64,000 nt of DNA from an uncultured Myxococcales bacterium. GTDB taxonomy: Bacteria; Myxococcota_A; UBA9042. Below the pieces are notes generated by a model. It had not been told where the DNA came from. It did no database searches and worked only from the letters and a program-made list of their open reading frames with translations. The stretch covers positions 18,505 to 82,504 of the forward strand of contig CAISBR010000244.1 of NCBI GenBank assembly GCA_903883645.1, given 5' to 3'. Both the position numbers and the translations under genes were made by a program. Of the stretch, positions 20,901 through 29,693 are shown in pieces. Numbering within the stretch: position 1 is the stretch's first letter; the number at the start of each line of letters is the position of its first letter.

Positions 20901-21323
20901 CTGTTCACGTCGCTGACAAACCCAACCAAAGACGGCACCTTGCTAAGCCCGTGGTTCGGCGGTCCTGTCTTCGCGCCCGTGATTTACGATGACTTTGGCG
21001 GCCACGCTTGGCTCGCCGTACCCGATGCGCCGCCCCCCGTTCCCGGCGACGGTAAACTGGAATGCGGCGACCTCGGTGTGGCCAAGGTCGCTCCGCTACA
21101 CATGAACCATCAGCTCAGCCTGGATATCGGTGCTTGCGGGGGTCAGCTAGCGGCTAAGCCCAGTCTGCAAGCCCTCGAGTGGGCCCCGTCTGCCCTATTT
21201 TCGAGCAGCTTTCAGTACGTCAGCTCCGATCGCTCGGCCTGGATCGCGGGTGGCCTAGAGCCCGACGGTGCGGTGTCGTCGGAGGTGGCGCGCTTGGGCC
21301 AGACGTGCAAGGCCGTGCCGTGA
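18000..21323 (+). CDS. Large lipoprotein with Ca-binding-type repeats, Cys/metal-binding motifs and beta-propeller-like region
   Basis: A 1,107-residue exported lipoprotein. The signal peptide ends at SATGC (Cys31). A Cys-rich EGF-like stretch follows to about 80, then thrombospondin-3-like calcium motifs such as DYDHDGLT, DSDGDGIPDKKE and DSNGDGVID. Two motifs of the myxobacterial metal-binding/MopE type come next, seen in CDGLDNDCNGKTDE and CNLQDDDCNGTTDDG. From about 350 on, repeats such as WLIGGVDG and VLTGGLALQ suggest a kelch or galactose-oxidase-like beta-propeller. The start is a GTG without a good ribosome site. The stop codon overlaps the GTG start of the kinase-like gene (GTGA), so the two genes are coupled. 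Confidence 0.72.
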   Translation: MSSTNLPARSVVVRTLLLAVLALFLASATGCITKKSRRFSASCGQSAECESGLCYNGFCTSSCTSGATCSSGVCIEKVCQPPDEDYDHDGLTNSWEAKHGLNAEKADSDGDGIPDKKEVGNVLAPVDSNGDGVIDALQSNLNDSDADCMVDAFDSLPGKIDTLPDSATICGSGVCAGKTGEVTVVCTPADPTATGAVVAGCKGCSCKSSSIADFQSPETWCDGLDNDCNGKTDESATLGGQPLGGGCVASHGICTLSSKVGKIECKNKIAICSTDGGSESAGTSESCNLQDDDCNGTTDDGFLFKGTAVGKSCEKCGFTGPTCPDGSQMNAALVGCSADGQSADCLGLPFDTSFTSIAVGAPEPRDIWSMGWRETHSKVTVFSGKVAAVAAGGMVDRDEEWFLKVDDTGVPMPWQRAQQQDPKARAGAAIASDPTSDLLWLIGGVDGQDTLQTEVFSSPEPNAWNSESTPGASHAVPALPSSSLTTPVGKAAPPAFVLNFNDQRALLIFDRHYSRPLWHRVGEATGDWVTAAGDDSQSSTEVLCAAQTPDHQVVFARQADGSWLRFVWDGLKVTASVQLSAASAVVHPGAQCVIDNANYFHALGGYSGSTVIGDHLVASIVGTGNDAVVSGLFQVTSTAEESAAFARAGGIAAWSLSLSAVVLAGGESNDGTGRYGRPDVSVWHPDTHGVARADKPSPRARFGHAGGYWPQQNAYCIAGGLTAELPDGGTARVVPIDDAWCVNKDGVWTQKVSSGVRYAYGAAAIDTAGQRLVLTGGLALQGSNFSEVSKLWSMGLLSDGTVVAALAPTATLQTVAFGNGFSSAGTWSIVASPDAPELAAPAFAYDSKRNRLILVDGYDSSGEVPLFKVLDLKTLAWTDLASQLPKANDAKPFLPMPRYGALALYDAQRDIIAVIGGSLRHPNGSIGYDIVNGPVGLPVSSCMATGFVPFDVSTTLANPQFVPQPLPLFTSLTNPTKDGTLLSPWFGGPVFAPVIYDDFGGHAWLAVPDAPPPVPGDGKLECGDLGVAKVAPLHMNHQLSLDIGACGGQLAAKPSLQALEWAPSALFSSSFQYVSSDRSAWIAGGLEPDGAVSSEVARLGQTCKAVP

Positions 21324-22054
21324 GCGAAGCCGCCGTTGATACCCAATCCTTTCAAGTTATTCCAGCGAATCGTGCCGCCGTCGAGCTGCTAGTGGCATCG
21401 CTGCGCAAACTGTCGCACGACGTAAGCAACGCCCTGGTGTCGACCGTGTCGCTTTTCGATCTGGCGATGGCCGACTACGAGGATGACCTCGAGGCGAATC
21501 TGCCCGCTGGGCTGCGGAGTGTGCGACAGAACTTGTCGGCCCCTAGGGCTATTTTTGATGCGCCCATGCGGACACTGCCCACCCGCTCGCTGCAGCGCCC
21601 GCGGCAGTTTGGCGACTGGCAGATTCAGGTGCAGGGCGAGGCCGCCAAGCTTGGCTGCACGGTCACGCTTGAGACTGGCCTGCCGGCACCGCCTATCGAA
21701 CCCGCCGACTGGGTGCAATGCCTCGACAACGTGGTGCAGAACGCACTCGACTCGCGCGAAATCACACGCCGATGCGGCGACTTGGCGACCCACGGCCGCG
21801 TCGCGATCACGGCCCTGCACGACGGCGACTGGTCTGGAGTGGTCGTGGCAGACAATGGCAGCGAGACCGTAGACTTGGCGAGCGCGGCGGCGGGTCGACT
21901 GCGGCGCAACGGGCACGGGCACTTGGGGCTCGGCCTGCCCGTCGCGGCGCTGCACTTGGCCGAGGTCGGCGGGCAAGTGCGCTTGGCGCAAGGCAGCCAC
22001 GGCGGCATCCGCGTCGAGCTGCGTTGGCCGCTTGGCCTTTCGCAGCGTCCTTGA
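21320..22054 (+). CDS. Small histidine-kinase-like protein without sensor domain
   Basis: A 244-residue soluble protein with a kinase-type architecture. A helical region at residues about 20-90 contains an H-box-like LSHDVSNALVS. An HATPase_c domain follows, with the N-box DNVVQNALDSRE, the G1 box VVADNGSE and a glycine-rich lid NGHGHLGLGLPVAA. There is no membrane segment, sensor or receiver domain. The GTG start lies inside the stop of the upstream lipoprotein gene (4-base overlap), so the two are translated together. Whether it autophosphorylates or works as a phosphotransfer protein or anti-sigma-type kinase cannot be decided from sequence. No response regulator is adjacent. Confidence 0.7.
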   Translation: MSEAAVDTQSFQVIPANRAAVELLVASLRKLSHDVSNALVSTVSLFDLAMADYEDDLEANLPAGLRSVRQNLSAPRAIFDAPMRTLPTRSLQRPRQFGDWQIQVQGEAAKLGCTVTLETGLPAPPIEPADWVQCLDNVVQNALDSREITRRCGDLATHGRVAITALHDGDWSGVVVADNGSETVDLASAAAGRLRRNGHGHLGLGLPVAALHLAEVGGQVRLAQGSHGGIRVELRWPLGLSQRP

Positions 22055-22118
22055 CCAGCGGGCTGCACATGTCGATACTGGGGTCGTGCGAGCTGCCGCA
22101 GGTCGCGCAGAGGTTGCC

Positions 22119-24224
22119 ATGGGTTTTGCCGCGTTGAACCGCCACGTTTCACCCCGTCAGCCGTTGGCGTGCGCCCTGGCCTCGCTGCTGGCTGTAGCAA
22201 GCCTGACCGCGTGCGTCGAAGAAGCCACGGTCACTTTGCCCAAGAACTACAACACGGTGCGCAACCGTTCGGTGGCTATCGACGCCAGCAAGTTCTTGGC
22301 TACCGACGGCTCTCTGGTCGATGCGAGCAGCTTGGCGCCGCAGAAGTTGCTCGACTACTCGGGCGTGTGTATCGGTGCGAACTGCGCACAATTCAAAGCT
22401 TCTGCTACCAACGGCGCCAAAGTCGCCTCGATGCAGGGCATCAACGGCACGCTCAAGACGCTGCTGCCTACCGACACCGACCAGACCAAGCTATTCGCCA
22501 CCAGCGCCAGCAGCCTGTACGCCACGTGGATGCGCATTCCGGTCGGCTATGGCTGCAAGCCGCTGCTGCAGTCGCTGTTCCCCGATCGCACCAAGCCGGC
22601 CGGCGATGTGCAGAAAAATGCTGGCGATATCAGTAATTACAACCTGACCGGGCTCGATGCGCTGATCGGTGCGACCCGCAGCACCAGCGCCATGCCGGTA
22701 TGGACCGTCGGCTACGATATCGGCACCGCCGGCCAGGGCTGCGCGTATGCCAATGGCCAGGTACAAGGCCAGAAAATTCAGGATATTGACCAGTGGATGG
22801 CCGTGGTTGGCAACATCGCCGAGTGGTACGATCGCGTGCAACCGGCAATGAAGAACGACCTAAAGACCGGCGACGCGCTGTGCCTGAGCAAGGACCCGAG
22901 CATCACTCGACCGTGGTACTGCTCGCATACACTCATTAATTTCGAGTTTCTTCGCGATCCCTTTGGCGCGGGCGGCTATAAGGCCGATGTGCCCGCCGAC
23001 CGCCAGGCGTGGCTCGCCGCATACAAGAAATTCGCTATGGATTTGCGAACGAAGCACTTCTGGTTGCCGGCCAATGGCGTAGTCAAGATCATCGGCCCCT
23101 CGGTGGTGATCAAGGGCGACTTGGCCGTGCAAGACAGCACCTCGGCGAATCGCCATCCTATCTATGATTTCATTGACTTCGTTGTGGCACCCGCCAATCA
23201 GTACACCCTCGTGTCGGGCAAAGACGCCGCTGGCGCCGACGTCAAAGAGACCGTGCGCCTGCCACTGTCGCATCTGTCGCTCGAAGTCGAGGCCGCTTCG
23301 CCCAGCGAGGCCAAGCAGATTCTGCAGCGCATTACCGATTATGCCGCCGCCAAGGGCCTGAAATCCGAGAAATACGTCGATGGCGCGGCCGGGACTGAGG
23401 CCATTCCGATCTGGATTGCCGATCTGCGCATCAGCAAGTTGCCGGCGGTGGTGGCCAATCTTGCCGACCCGAAATCCGTCACTTACGACCCGTGGCGCGC
23501 CTCGGCGTGGAAAGGCGGCTTCTACGCGGCCAGCAAGATGCTGCTGCAAGGCCTAGCGACCGAGGCCACGATTGGCAATTTGGTGCGCGTCCCCACACTC
23601 GACCCCGACAGCCCGGCCACCGACAAGGCGGCGTTGGTCAGCACCGCCCTCGACAGCGACTACCTCTGGTTCGGCCAGGAAGACATCACCGCAGGCTCGC
23701 TCAAGCCCGCGGGATGGTACAGCTTTTGGTTTCATCCCGACTACATGGGCGGCAAGCAGCGGGTCTCGGTCAAGCACGGCCCCGACGCTCTGGGCATGAC
23801 CGGCTCGGCCAGCATCAACCCCGACTCGGGCATCGTGGTCATGGCCACCCGCAGCACCTGCCTGACCAGCCAAGGCGGCACCACCGACTGCGTCCCCGGC
23901 GTCACGACCGCGACCGACCGCAATGCGTTTGTCACCATGGGCAAGAAGGGCGTGTTGCGCATTATGGTCTCGGACTTCCAGGTCGAGCAAACAGGTAACC
24001 TCGAGAATTTGGAGCATAATCTGCGCATCCAAGTCGACGGACTACCGGCGGGTAGCAAAGTGGCCGGCTACCGCTGGGCCTGGATGGACGGCACGCCGCC
24101 GGGCACGTGGACCGATTTTGTCTACCGCGAGCTGGGGATCGTCGACATCACGAGTGGTTCCACCAGCTTTACGCGCACGGTGCCGGTGCCATCGGTCCAC
24201 TATCTCGAGCTGTTCTACGACTAA
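22119..24224 (+). CDS. Large lipoprotein of unknown function
   Basis: A 701-residue exported lipoprotein with the signal peptide ending at the lipobox LTAC (Cys32). I recognise no domain in the mature part. It is of mixed composition, not repetitive, with scattered Cys and many aromatic residues, and ends in what looks like a beta-rich module (VSDFQVEQTGNLENLEHNL and onward). The ATG at 22119 is preferred because GCAGAGG precedes it and because the lipoprotein signal starts there. The frame is open to 22032. It lies 64 bases after the kinase-like gene and is probably in the same transcript, so two outer-membrane-type lipoproteins flank a kinase-like protein. Confidence 0.65.
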   Translation: MGFAALNRHVSPRQPLACALASLLAVASLTACVEEATVTLPKNYNTVRNRSVAIDASKFLATDGSLVDASSLAPQKLLDYSGVCIGANCAQFKASATNGAKVASMQGINGTLKTLLPTDTDQTKLFATSASSLYATWMRIPVGYGCKPLLQSLFPDRTKPAGDVQKNAGDISNYNLTGLDALIGATRSTSAMPVWTVGYDIGTAGQGCAYANGQVQGQKIQDIDQWMAVVGNIAEWYDRVQPAMKNDLKTGDALCLSKDPSITRPWYCSHTLINFEFLRDPFGAGGYKADVPADRQAWLAAYKKFAMDLRTKHFWLPANGVVKIIGPSVVIKGDLAVQDSTSANRHPIYDFIDFVVAPANQYTLVSGKDAAGADVKETVRLPLSHLSLEVEAASPSEAKQILQRITDYAAAKGLKSEKYVDGAAGTEAIPIWIADLRISKLPAVVANLADPKSVTYDPWRASAWKGGFYAASKMLLQGLATEATIGNLVRVPTLDPDSPATDKAALVSTALDSDYLWFGQEDITAGSLKPAGWYSFWFHPDYMGGKQRVSVKHGPDALGMTGSASINPDSGIVVMATRSTCLTSQGGTTDCVPGVTTATDRNAFVTMGKKGVLRIMVSDFQVEQTGNLENLEHNLRIQVDGLPAGSKVAGYRWAWMDGTPPGTWTDFVYRELGIVDITSGSTSFTRTVPVPSVHYLELFYD

Positions 24225-24311
24225 GGGCCGCGACAGGGTCAATGCGATTCTTCCGCGCGGCCGCTACCGCCGACGAACCTTTAATTTCCTAATCCTTCTA
24301 GGCAGGTGCGC

Positions 24312-26144
24312 ATGTGCGGCATCATCGGTTACCTTGGCCCCGAGCAAGCGGCGCCCATCTTGGTCGAGGGCCTGCGCCGCCTGGAATATCGCGGCTATGA
24401 CTCGGCGGGCTTGGCCCTGGTCGAGGGCGGCGCTATCCAGCTGCGGCGAGCGGTCGGTAAGCTGCGTAACCTAGATAAACTGCTGCTAGAACAGCCTGTT
24501 CACGGCTCTGTGGGCATCGGCCACACGCGGTGGGCCACCCACGGCCGGCCGACGGAGATGAACGCGCACCCGCACTGTGTGGGCACCGTCGCCGTGGTGC
24601 ACAACGGCATTATCGAGAATCACCTTGAGCTGAAAGCAGAATTGCGCGAGCGCGGTCACGTTTTCGCCAGCGAGACCGACACCGAGGTCTACGCGCATCT
24701 GATCGACGAACAGCTGCAGAAGGGGCTGGATCTGCCCGAGGCGGTGCGGCAGTCGGCCAAGCAAGTTCGCGGAAGTTATGCGATTGCTGTGGTCGATAGC
24801 AGTCGGCCGGATCGGCTGGTGGTGGCCAAGCAGCAGTCGCCGCTGATCATCGGACTGGGCGAGGGCGAGAATTTCGCGGCGTCCGACATTCCGGCGGTGA
24901 TCGCCCACACGCGCAATGTAGTCTACCTAGAAGACGGCGACTTTGCTCAGATTGAGTGCGACAAGGTGCAGATCTGGCGCATCGACGACGGCCAGGCGGT
25001 CGAGCGGGCGACGACCCATATCGGCTGGAGCGCAGTGGCGGCCGAGAAGGGCGGCTTCAAGCACTTTATGCTCAAAGAGATTCACGAGCAATCGCGCGCG
25101 ATTACCGACACCTTCCGCGGCCGCGCCTCGGTTGAGCAAGGCGACGTATTCTTCGAAGAATTGCGCCTTAGCGCCGAAGACTTGGCGGCGATCACGCGCA
25201 TTGTCGTCGTGGCGTGCGGCACATCGTGGCACGCAGGCTTGGTGGGCAAGCACTACCTCGAAGCGGCGACACGGCTGCCGGTCGAAGTGGATTTAGCCAG
25301 TGAATTCCGTTATCGCGACCCTGTGATCGACGGGCAGACGCTGGTTATCGCCATCAGCCAATCCGGCGAGACAGCCGACACGCTGGCAGCGATCGTAGAA
25401 GCCAAGGCGCGCGGAGCGAAGACCGCCGCGATCTGCAACGTAATTGGCTCGTCGATTGCCCGCGCTTCGGGCGATGTAGTGTACACGCACGCAGGGCCCG
25501 AGATCGGCGTGGCGTCGACAAAAGCGTTTACCACTCAGATGGTTGCGCTCTATTTGCTGGCGGTGTATCTGGGCCGGCGCCGCGGCAAGCTGAGCGAGGA
25601 TGCGGCTCGCACCCTGCTGACAACATTGGCACAAGTGCCTAGCGCGGTCGAACAGGCGATCACGCTCAACTGGCACGTGCGCGATGTGGCGCGGCGCTAC
25701 ATGGACTCGCAGTCCGCGCTGTACCTGGGCCGCGGGCTGCTGCACCCGATTGCGCTCGAAGGGGCGCTCAAGCTCAAAGAGATCAGCTATATACATGCCG
25801 AAGGCTACGCAGCTGGCGAGATGAAACATGGGCCGATCGCCTTGGTCGACGAGCACACGCCCACGGTTATTGTGGCGCCGCGCGGACCGAGTTACGAGAA
25901 GACCCTGTCGAATTTGCAAGAAATTTTGGCCCGTCGCGGCCACGTGATCGCCGTAGGCCAGGCGGACGACGACGAGTTGCGGGCGGTGGTGCACGATTAC
26001 CTGGCCCTGCCGGCCGTAGAGCCGTGGGCTGCGCCGATCGTGGCGGTGGTGCCTCTTCAGCTTTTTGCCTACCATATCGCAGACTTAAAGGGCACGGACG
26101 TAGACCAACCGCGCAACCTGGCCAAATCGGTCACGGTCGAGTAG
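24312..26144 (+). CDS. glmS: Glutamine-fructose-6-phosphate aminotransferase (isomerizing)
   Basis: Makes glucosamine-6-phosphate from fructose-6-phosphate and glutamine, the first step to UDP-GlcNAc. The 610-residue protein starts MCGIIGYLG, so Cys2 is the amidotransferase nucleophile after Met removal. GHTRWATHGRPT and HNGIIENH in the glutaminase domain are typical. Two SIS domains follow, with CGTSWHAG and SQSGETADT, and the C-terminus ends LAKSVTVE. The start is ATG at 24312, not the GTG two codons before. It is the first gene of the run leading into the purine operon, with purM starting 11 bases after its stop. I saw no glmS ribozyme in the 87 bases upstream. Confidence 0.96.
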   Translation: MCGIIGYLGPEQAAPILVEGLRRLEYRGYDSAGLALVEGGAIQLRRAVGKLRNLDKLLLEQPVHGSVGIGHTRWATHGRPTEMNAHPHCVGTVAVVHNGIIENHLELKAELRERGHVFASETDTEVYAHLIDEQLQKGLDLPEAVRQSAKQVRGSYAIAVVDSSRPDRLVVAKQQSPLIIGLGEGENFAASDIPAVIAHTRNVVYLEDGDFAQIECDKVQIWRIDDGQAVERATTHIGWSAVAAEKGGFKHFMLKEIHEQSRAITDTFRGRASVEQGDVFFEELRLSAEDLAAITRIVVVACGTSWHAGLVGKHYLEAATRLPVEVDLASEFRYRDPVIDGQTLVIAISQSGETADTLAAIVEAKARGAKTAAICNVIGSSIARASGDVVYTHAGPEIGVASTKAFTTQMVALYLLAVYLGRRRGKLSEDAARTLLTTLAQVPSAVEQAITLNWHVRDVARRYMDSQSALYLGRGLLHPIALEGALKLKEISYIHAEGYAAGEMKHGPIALVDEHTPTVIVAPRGPSYEKTLSNLQEILARRGHVIAVGQADDDELRAVVHDYLALPAVEPWAAPIVAVVPLQLFAYHIADLKGTDVDQPRNLAKSVTVE

Positions 26145-26155
26145 CGCGGCGCGCG

Positions 26156-27232
26156 ATGACACCCGACCTAGGTGCACAGGCCGATGCCTCTGCCTTGGCC
26201 TACGCTTGGGCCGCGAAATCCTTTGATTTTCGCCCAAAAGGACAGGGTGCCGTAGTGGCGGCGCCGGGGGCAGGGTTTGCTACCTGGCTCGACCTGCCCG
26301 GCGGACCGCTAGCCATGACGAGCGACGGCATAGGGACTAAGCTCGAATTGGCTGAGCGTATGCAGTGTTACAGCTCACTGGGCTGGGACCTTATCGCGAT
26401 GGTGTGCGACGACTTGGCCGCAGCGGGCGCGGAGCCGGTGGCGGTGGCCAATGTGCTCGACGTCGATCACCTGGATGCGCAGGTGGTGGGCGAGCTGATG
26501 CGCGGGCTGCACGCGGCCGCCCAAGTGGCGCGGGTGAGCCTAGCTGGTGGCGAAATTGCCGAGCTGGGTTCTAGAGTTGCGGGCCATGGTCCGGGCATGC
26601 ACGCCAACTGGAGCGCCACGGCGCTTGGGCATCTGCGACCCGGCTGGCAGCCTATTGATGGGCGCTCGGTTCGCGCCGGGCACGCGGTGGTCGCGCTGGC
26701 AAGCGATAACTTCAGGTCCAATGGTTTTACGGTGTTGCGCCAGGGGTTACAGCGTGCGCTGGGCGATCTGTGGCACCTCGCAGCGTGTGGCGAGCAGAGT
26801 TGGGGCGAGGCGCTGCTGGCCCCGAGCACGCTCTACTGTCCGCTGGTGACGCGCTTGCGGGCTCAGGGTATACATCCCTCTGGAATTGCACATATTACTG
26901 GCGGCGGCATCCCGGCCAAGCTGGGTCGCGTAGTGGCCCCGAATCGACTGGGCGCCGACCTGGAGCAGCTGTGGCCGCCGACTGCAACCATGCGACTTGC
27001 CGAGCAGTTGTGCGAAATCGAGACGCACGAGGCCTGGCAGCACTTTGGTCGCGGCAATGGCATGTTGCTGGTGGTCGACCCCGGCGATGTGGCCGAAATC
27101 GTCGCCGTCGCGGCAGAGTGCGGGCTGCGGGCGCGACCGGCGGGGCAAGTCGTCGCCAAGCCCGAGCTGCGGCTGTACGATGGACTGCAGGCCTGCACCT
27201 TTGCGCTGCGGGGGAGTGAGCATGACCGCTAG
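26156..27232 (+). CDS. purM: Phosphoribosylformylglycinamidine cyclo-ligase (AIR synthetase)
   Basis: Closes the imidazole ring, FGAM + ATP to AIR, the fifth step of purine synthesis. The 358-residue protein has the PurM signature MTSDGIGTKLELAE, the MVCDDLAAAGAEPVAVANVLD segment, AGGEIAEL and the HITGGGIPAKLGRV motif. The ATG at 26156 starts shortly before the conserved N-terminus. Its 3' end overlaps purL by 11 bases. Confidence 0.94.
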   Translation: MTPDLGAQADASALAYAWAAKSFDFRPKGQGAVVAAPGAGFATWLDLPGGPLAMTSDGIGTKLELAERMQCYSSLGWDLIAMVCDDLAAAGAEPVAVANVLDVDHLDAQVVGELMRGLHAAAQVARVSLAGGEIAELGSRVAGHGPGMHANWSATALGHLRPGWQPIDGRSVRAGHAVVALASDNFRSNGFTVLRQGLQRALGDLWHLAACGEQSWGEALLAPSTLYCPLVTRLRAQGIHPSGIAHITGGGIPAKLGRVVAPNRLGADLEQLWPPTATMRLAEQLCEIETHEAWQHFGRGNGMLLVVDPGDVAEIVAVAAECGLRARPAGQVVAKPELRLYDGLQACTFALRGSEHDR

Positions 27233-29693
27233 CCGCGCCGAAGCCTTGCCGCTGGGTAGCAGCGATGCCGAATTGCGCGCGGTTTCGGCGCAGCGCCAGC
27301 TCAACCTGAATTTGGCGGAGCTACGGGCTATCATCAATTATTTTAGCAAGATAGGCGCTCTTCGCGACCAACTCGGCCTACCGGCAGGGCCCAGCGTTTG
27401 CGAGGTCGAGATCTTCGCGCAGACTTGGTCTGAGCACTGTAAACACAAAGAGTTCAACGCGATTATCGACATGAAGCTGGGCGCGGGGCACGGCGCTAGG
27501 GCTTGGCGGGTCGACTCGCTCTTTAAGACCTATGTAGTTCGTGCCACAGAGATCGTGCGCGACAAGTATCAAACTGCCGGTAAAGACTGGGTTATCACAG
27601 CTTTTAGCGACAATGCGGGTGTGGCCCGCTACAGCGACCGCCAGCACTTGGTCCTCAAGGTCGAGACACACAATGCGCCATCGGCCATTGCCCCGCAAAC
27701 AGGTGCCACTACTGGGGTTTTGGGCTGCCAACGCGACGCCTTGGGCACGGGCAAGGGGGGCGCGCGGCTCATTGCCGGCTGCGATGTGCTGTGTTTTGCG
27801 CCGCCACAACCGGGCGTAGCGCTGCTGCCGGGTCAGCTCGACCCCGAGGTCGTGGCACGCGGAGTAGTCGCGGGTATCGCGAGCGCGGGCAACCTGACCG
27901 GCGTGCCCACGGTAGCGGGTGCGGTGGTCTACGATCGACGCTATGCCGCGAAACCATTAGTACATTGCGGCACGGTGGCACTGCTGCCGGCCGAGTATCC
28001 GAATGGCCCGGCGTGGCAAAAACAGGTGCTGCCTGGCGACCGGGTGATGGTGGTGGGCGGGCCGACGGGCCGCGATGGCGTGCACGGTGCGACGTTTTCG
28101 TCGGCGACACTGCAAACCGGGCAGACCGATAGCGTCGTGCCCCCCGGCGATCCGGCGATGCAGCGGCGACTTATCGATGTGATGGAGCGGGCTTGCCAGC
28201 GTGGCCTGGTGCGCGGCTGTACCGACAATGGCGCGGGTGGCCTGGCGTCGTCGGTGGGCGAGCTGGCCCTGCTCAGCGGTGGCGCGCGCATCGATATCCA
28301 GCAAGTGCCCACAAAGGATGGCGAAGTTGACGCGTGGCAGCTGCTGCTCAGCGAGTCGCAAGAGCGCATGACGCTGGCCGTGGCCCCCGAGCATGTGGCG
28401 GCGGTGCTGGCCTTGGCCTCGCAACACCAGGTGACGGCTGCGGATATCGGCGCGTTCGACGACTCGGGCGTGTTTGCCGTGCGCGCGGGTGAACAGCTAC
28501 TGGCGCACCTTGACCTGCAATTTCTGCATTTTGGTGTGCCGCGCAAGCACCTGCAAGCCCAGTGGTTGCCGCCGATCTTGCGCGAGCCCGACTTGGGGCC
28601 GCTCGACCTGTCGCAGACACTGCTCCAGCTGCTGGCCAGCGCGAATATCGCGAGTCGCGAGGGGGTGATCCGCCGCTACGACCACGAGGTACAGGGCGGC
28701 AGCGTGCTCAAGCCCTTGATGGGCGACGCGGGCTTAGCGCCGCAAGATGCTGCAGTGCTGCGACCCGACCTCGACAGCTGGCAGGGCTTGGCGATCTCGC
28801 ACGGAATCTGCCCAAAGTACGGCGACATTGACCCCTACGAGATGGCTGCCGGTGCGTTCGACGAGGCGGTGCGCGCGCTGGTGTCTGTGGGTGCGCAGCT
28901 GCCTAGCCTCGAGGCGCCGACGCCGTGGGTCGGTTGCGACAATTTCTGTGTGCCCGACAGCGTTTACCACCCCGAGCACAATAGCGACGGCAAGAAGAAG
29001 CTGGGCCAGCTCGTGCGGATGGCCGAGGCGCTGTTCGACCAGTCGGTCCACTTCGACATCCCAATGATCTCGGGTAAAGACTCGATGAAGAACGACTTTC
29101 GCGCCGGGCCGGCCAGGCTGTCGGTGCCGCCGACGCTGCTGGTGACCTTGGTGGCGCAGCTGCCCGATGTGCGCAAGGTGGTGAGCAGCGAGTGGAAAGG
29201 GGCCGGCGACCTGATCTATGTGATCGGTGCGACCTACGACGAATTGGGCGGGTCGGAGCTGTATGCGCTGTTCGGCAAGCTGGGGGCGCGTGTGCCCAAG
29301 GTGCGCTACAAGCAGGCTCGCGCGGGCTATACCCGCCACAACACCGCGCACAGCAAAGGTCTTTTGCAGTCGAGCCACGACGCATCGGATGGGGGGCTGG
29401 CCGTGTGCTTGGCCGAGAGCTGTATCGGAGGCGGGCTTGGCGCCGAGATTCGCTTGCCGACGGCCGGACTATCGAATCTCGCTTGGCTGTTTAGCGAGTC
29501 GCACAGCCGTCTGGTCGTGTCGGTGCGGCCGAGCGATGCCGCAGCGTTCGAAGAGGTGCTGGGTACCTACGCCGTGCTGCTCGGCAGTGTGACTTTTGGC
29601 CCCAAGCTGCGGATTCTGCGCGGCGACGAGGCCATTGTCGACGTAGAAGTCGCTGCCATGACACGCAGTTGGAGCATGGGGGGGCTACTGTGA
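27222..29693 (+). CDS. purL: Phosphoribosylformylglycinamidine synthase, synthetase subunit
   Basis: ATP-dependent synthesis of FGAM from FGAR using ammonia delivered by PurQ. The 823-residue protein has the WSEHCKHKEFNA motif, KVETHNAPSAI, the TDNGAGGLASSVGE segment and DASDGGLAV. It is longer than the roughly 740-residue small PurL. Its N-terminus (SDAELRAVSAQRQLNLNLAE) resembles the linker found in PurSL-type fusions, yet no PurS domain precedes it. GGGGAG lies before the ATG, which is inside the end of purM. The stop overlaps the purQ start (GTGA). A separate purS was not found in this window. Confidence 0.93.
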   Translation: MTASRAEALPLGSSDAELRAVSAQRQLNLNLAELRAIINYFSKIGALRDQLGLPAGPSVCEVEIFAQTWSEHCKHKEFNAIIDMKLGAGHGARAWRVDSLFKTYVVRATEIVRDKYQTAGKDWVITAFSDNAGVARYSDRQHLVLKVETHNAPSAIAPQTGATTGVLGCQRDALGTGKGGARLIAGCDVLCFAPPQPGVALLPGQLDPEVVARGVVAGIASAGNLTGVPTVAGAVVYDRRYAAKPLVHCGTVALLPAEYPNGPAWQKQVLPGDRVMVVGGPTGRDGVHGATFSSATLQTGQTDSVVPPGDPAMQRRLIDVMERACQRGLVRGCTDNGAGGLASSVGELALLSGGARIDIQQVPTKDGEVDAWQLLLSESQERMTLAVAPEHVAAVLALASQHQVTAADIGAFDDSGVFAVRAGEQLLAHLDLQFLHFGVPRKHLQAQWLPPILREPDLGPLDLSQTLLQLLASANIASREGVIRRYDHEVQGGSVLKPLMGDAGLAPQDAAVLRPDLDSWQGLAISHGICPKYGDIDPYEMAAGAFDEAVRALVSVGAQLPSLEAPTPWVGCDNFCVPDSVYHPEHNSDGKKKLGQLVRMAEALFDQSVHFDIPMISGKDSMKNDFRAGPARLSVPPTLLVTLVAQLPDVRKVVSSEWKGAGDLIYVIGATYDELGGSELYALFGKLGARVPKVRYKQARAGYTRHNTAHSKGLLQSSHDASDGGLAVCLAESCIGGGLGAEIRLPTAGLSNLAWLFSESHSRLVVSVRPSDAAAFEEVLGTYAVLLGSVTFGPKLRILRGDEAIVDVEVAAMTRSWSMGGLL

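Noticed and set aside
24226..24262. Terminator-like pairing GGCCGCG/CGCGGCC after the second lipoprotein
   Set aside because: The loop is 23 bases and there is no T-tract. In such GC-rich sequence a 7-base pairing is easily chance.
24225..24311. glmS ribozyme or riboswitch
   Set aside because: The leader is only 87 bases and shows none of the ribozyme's conserved core that I can recognise.
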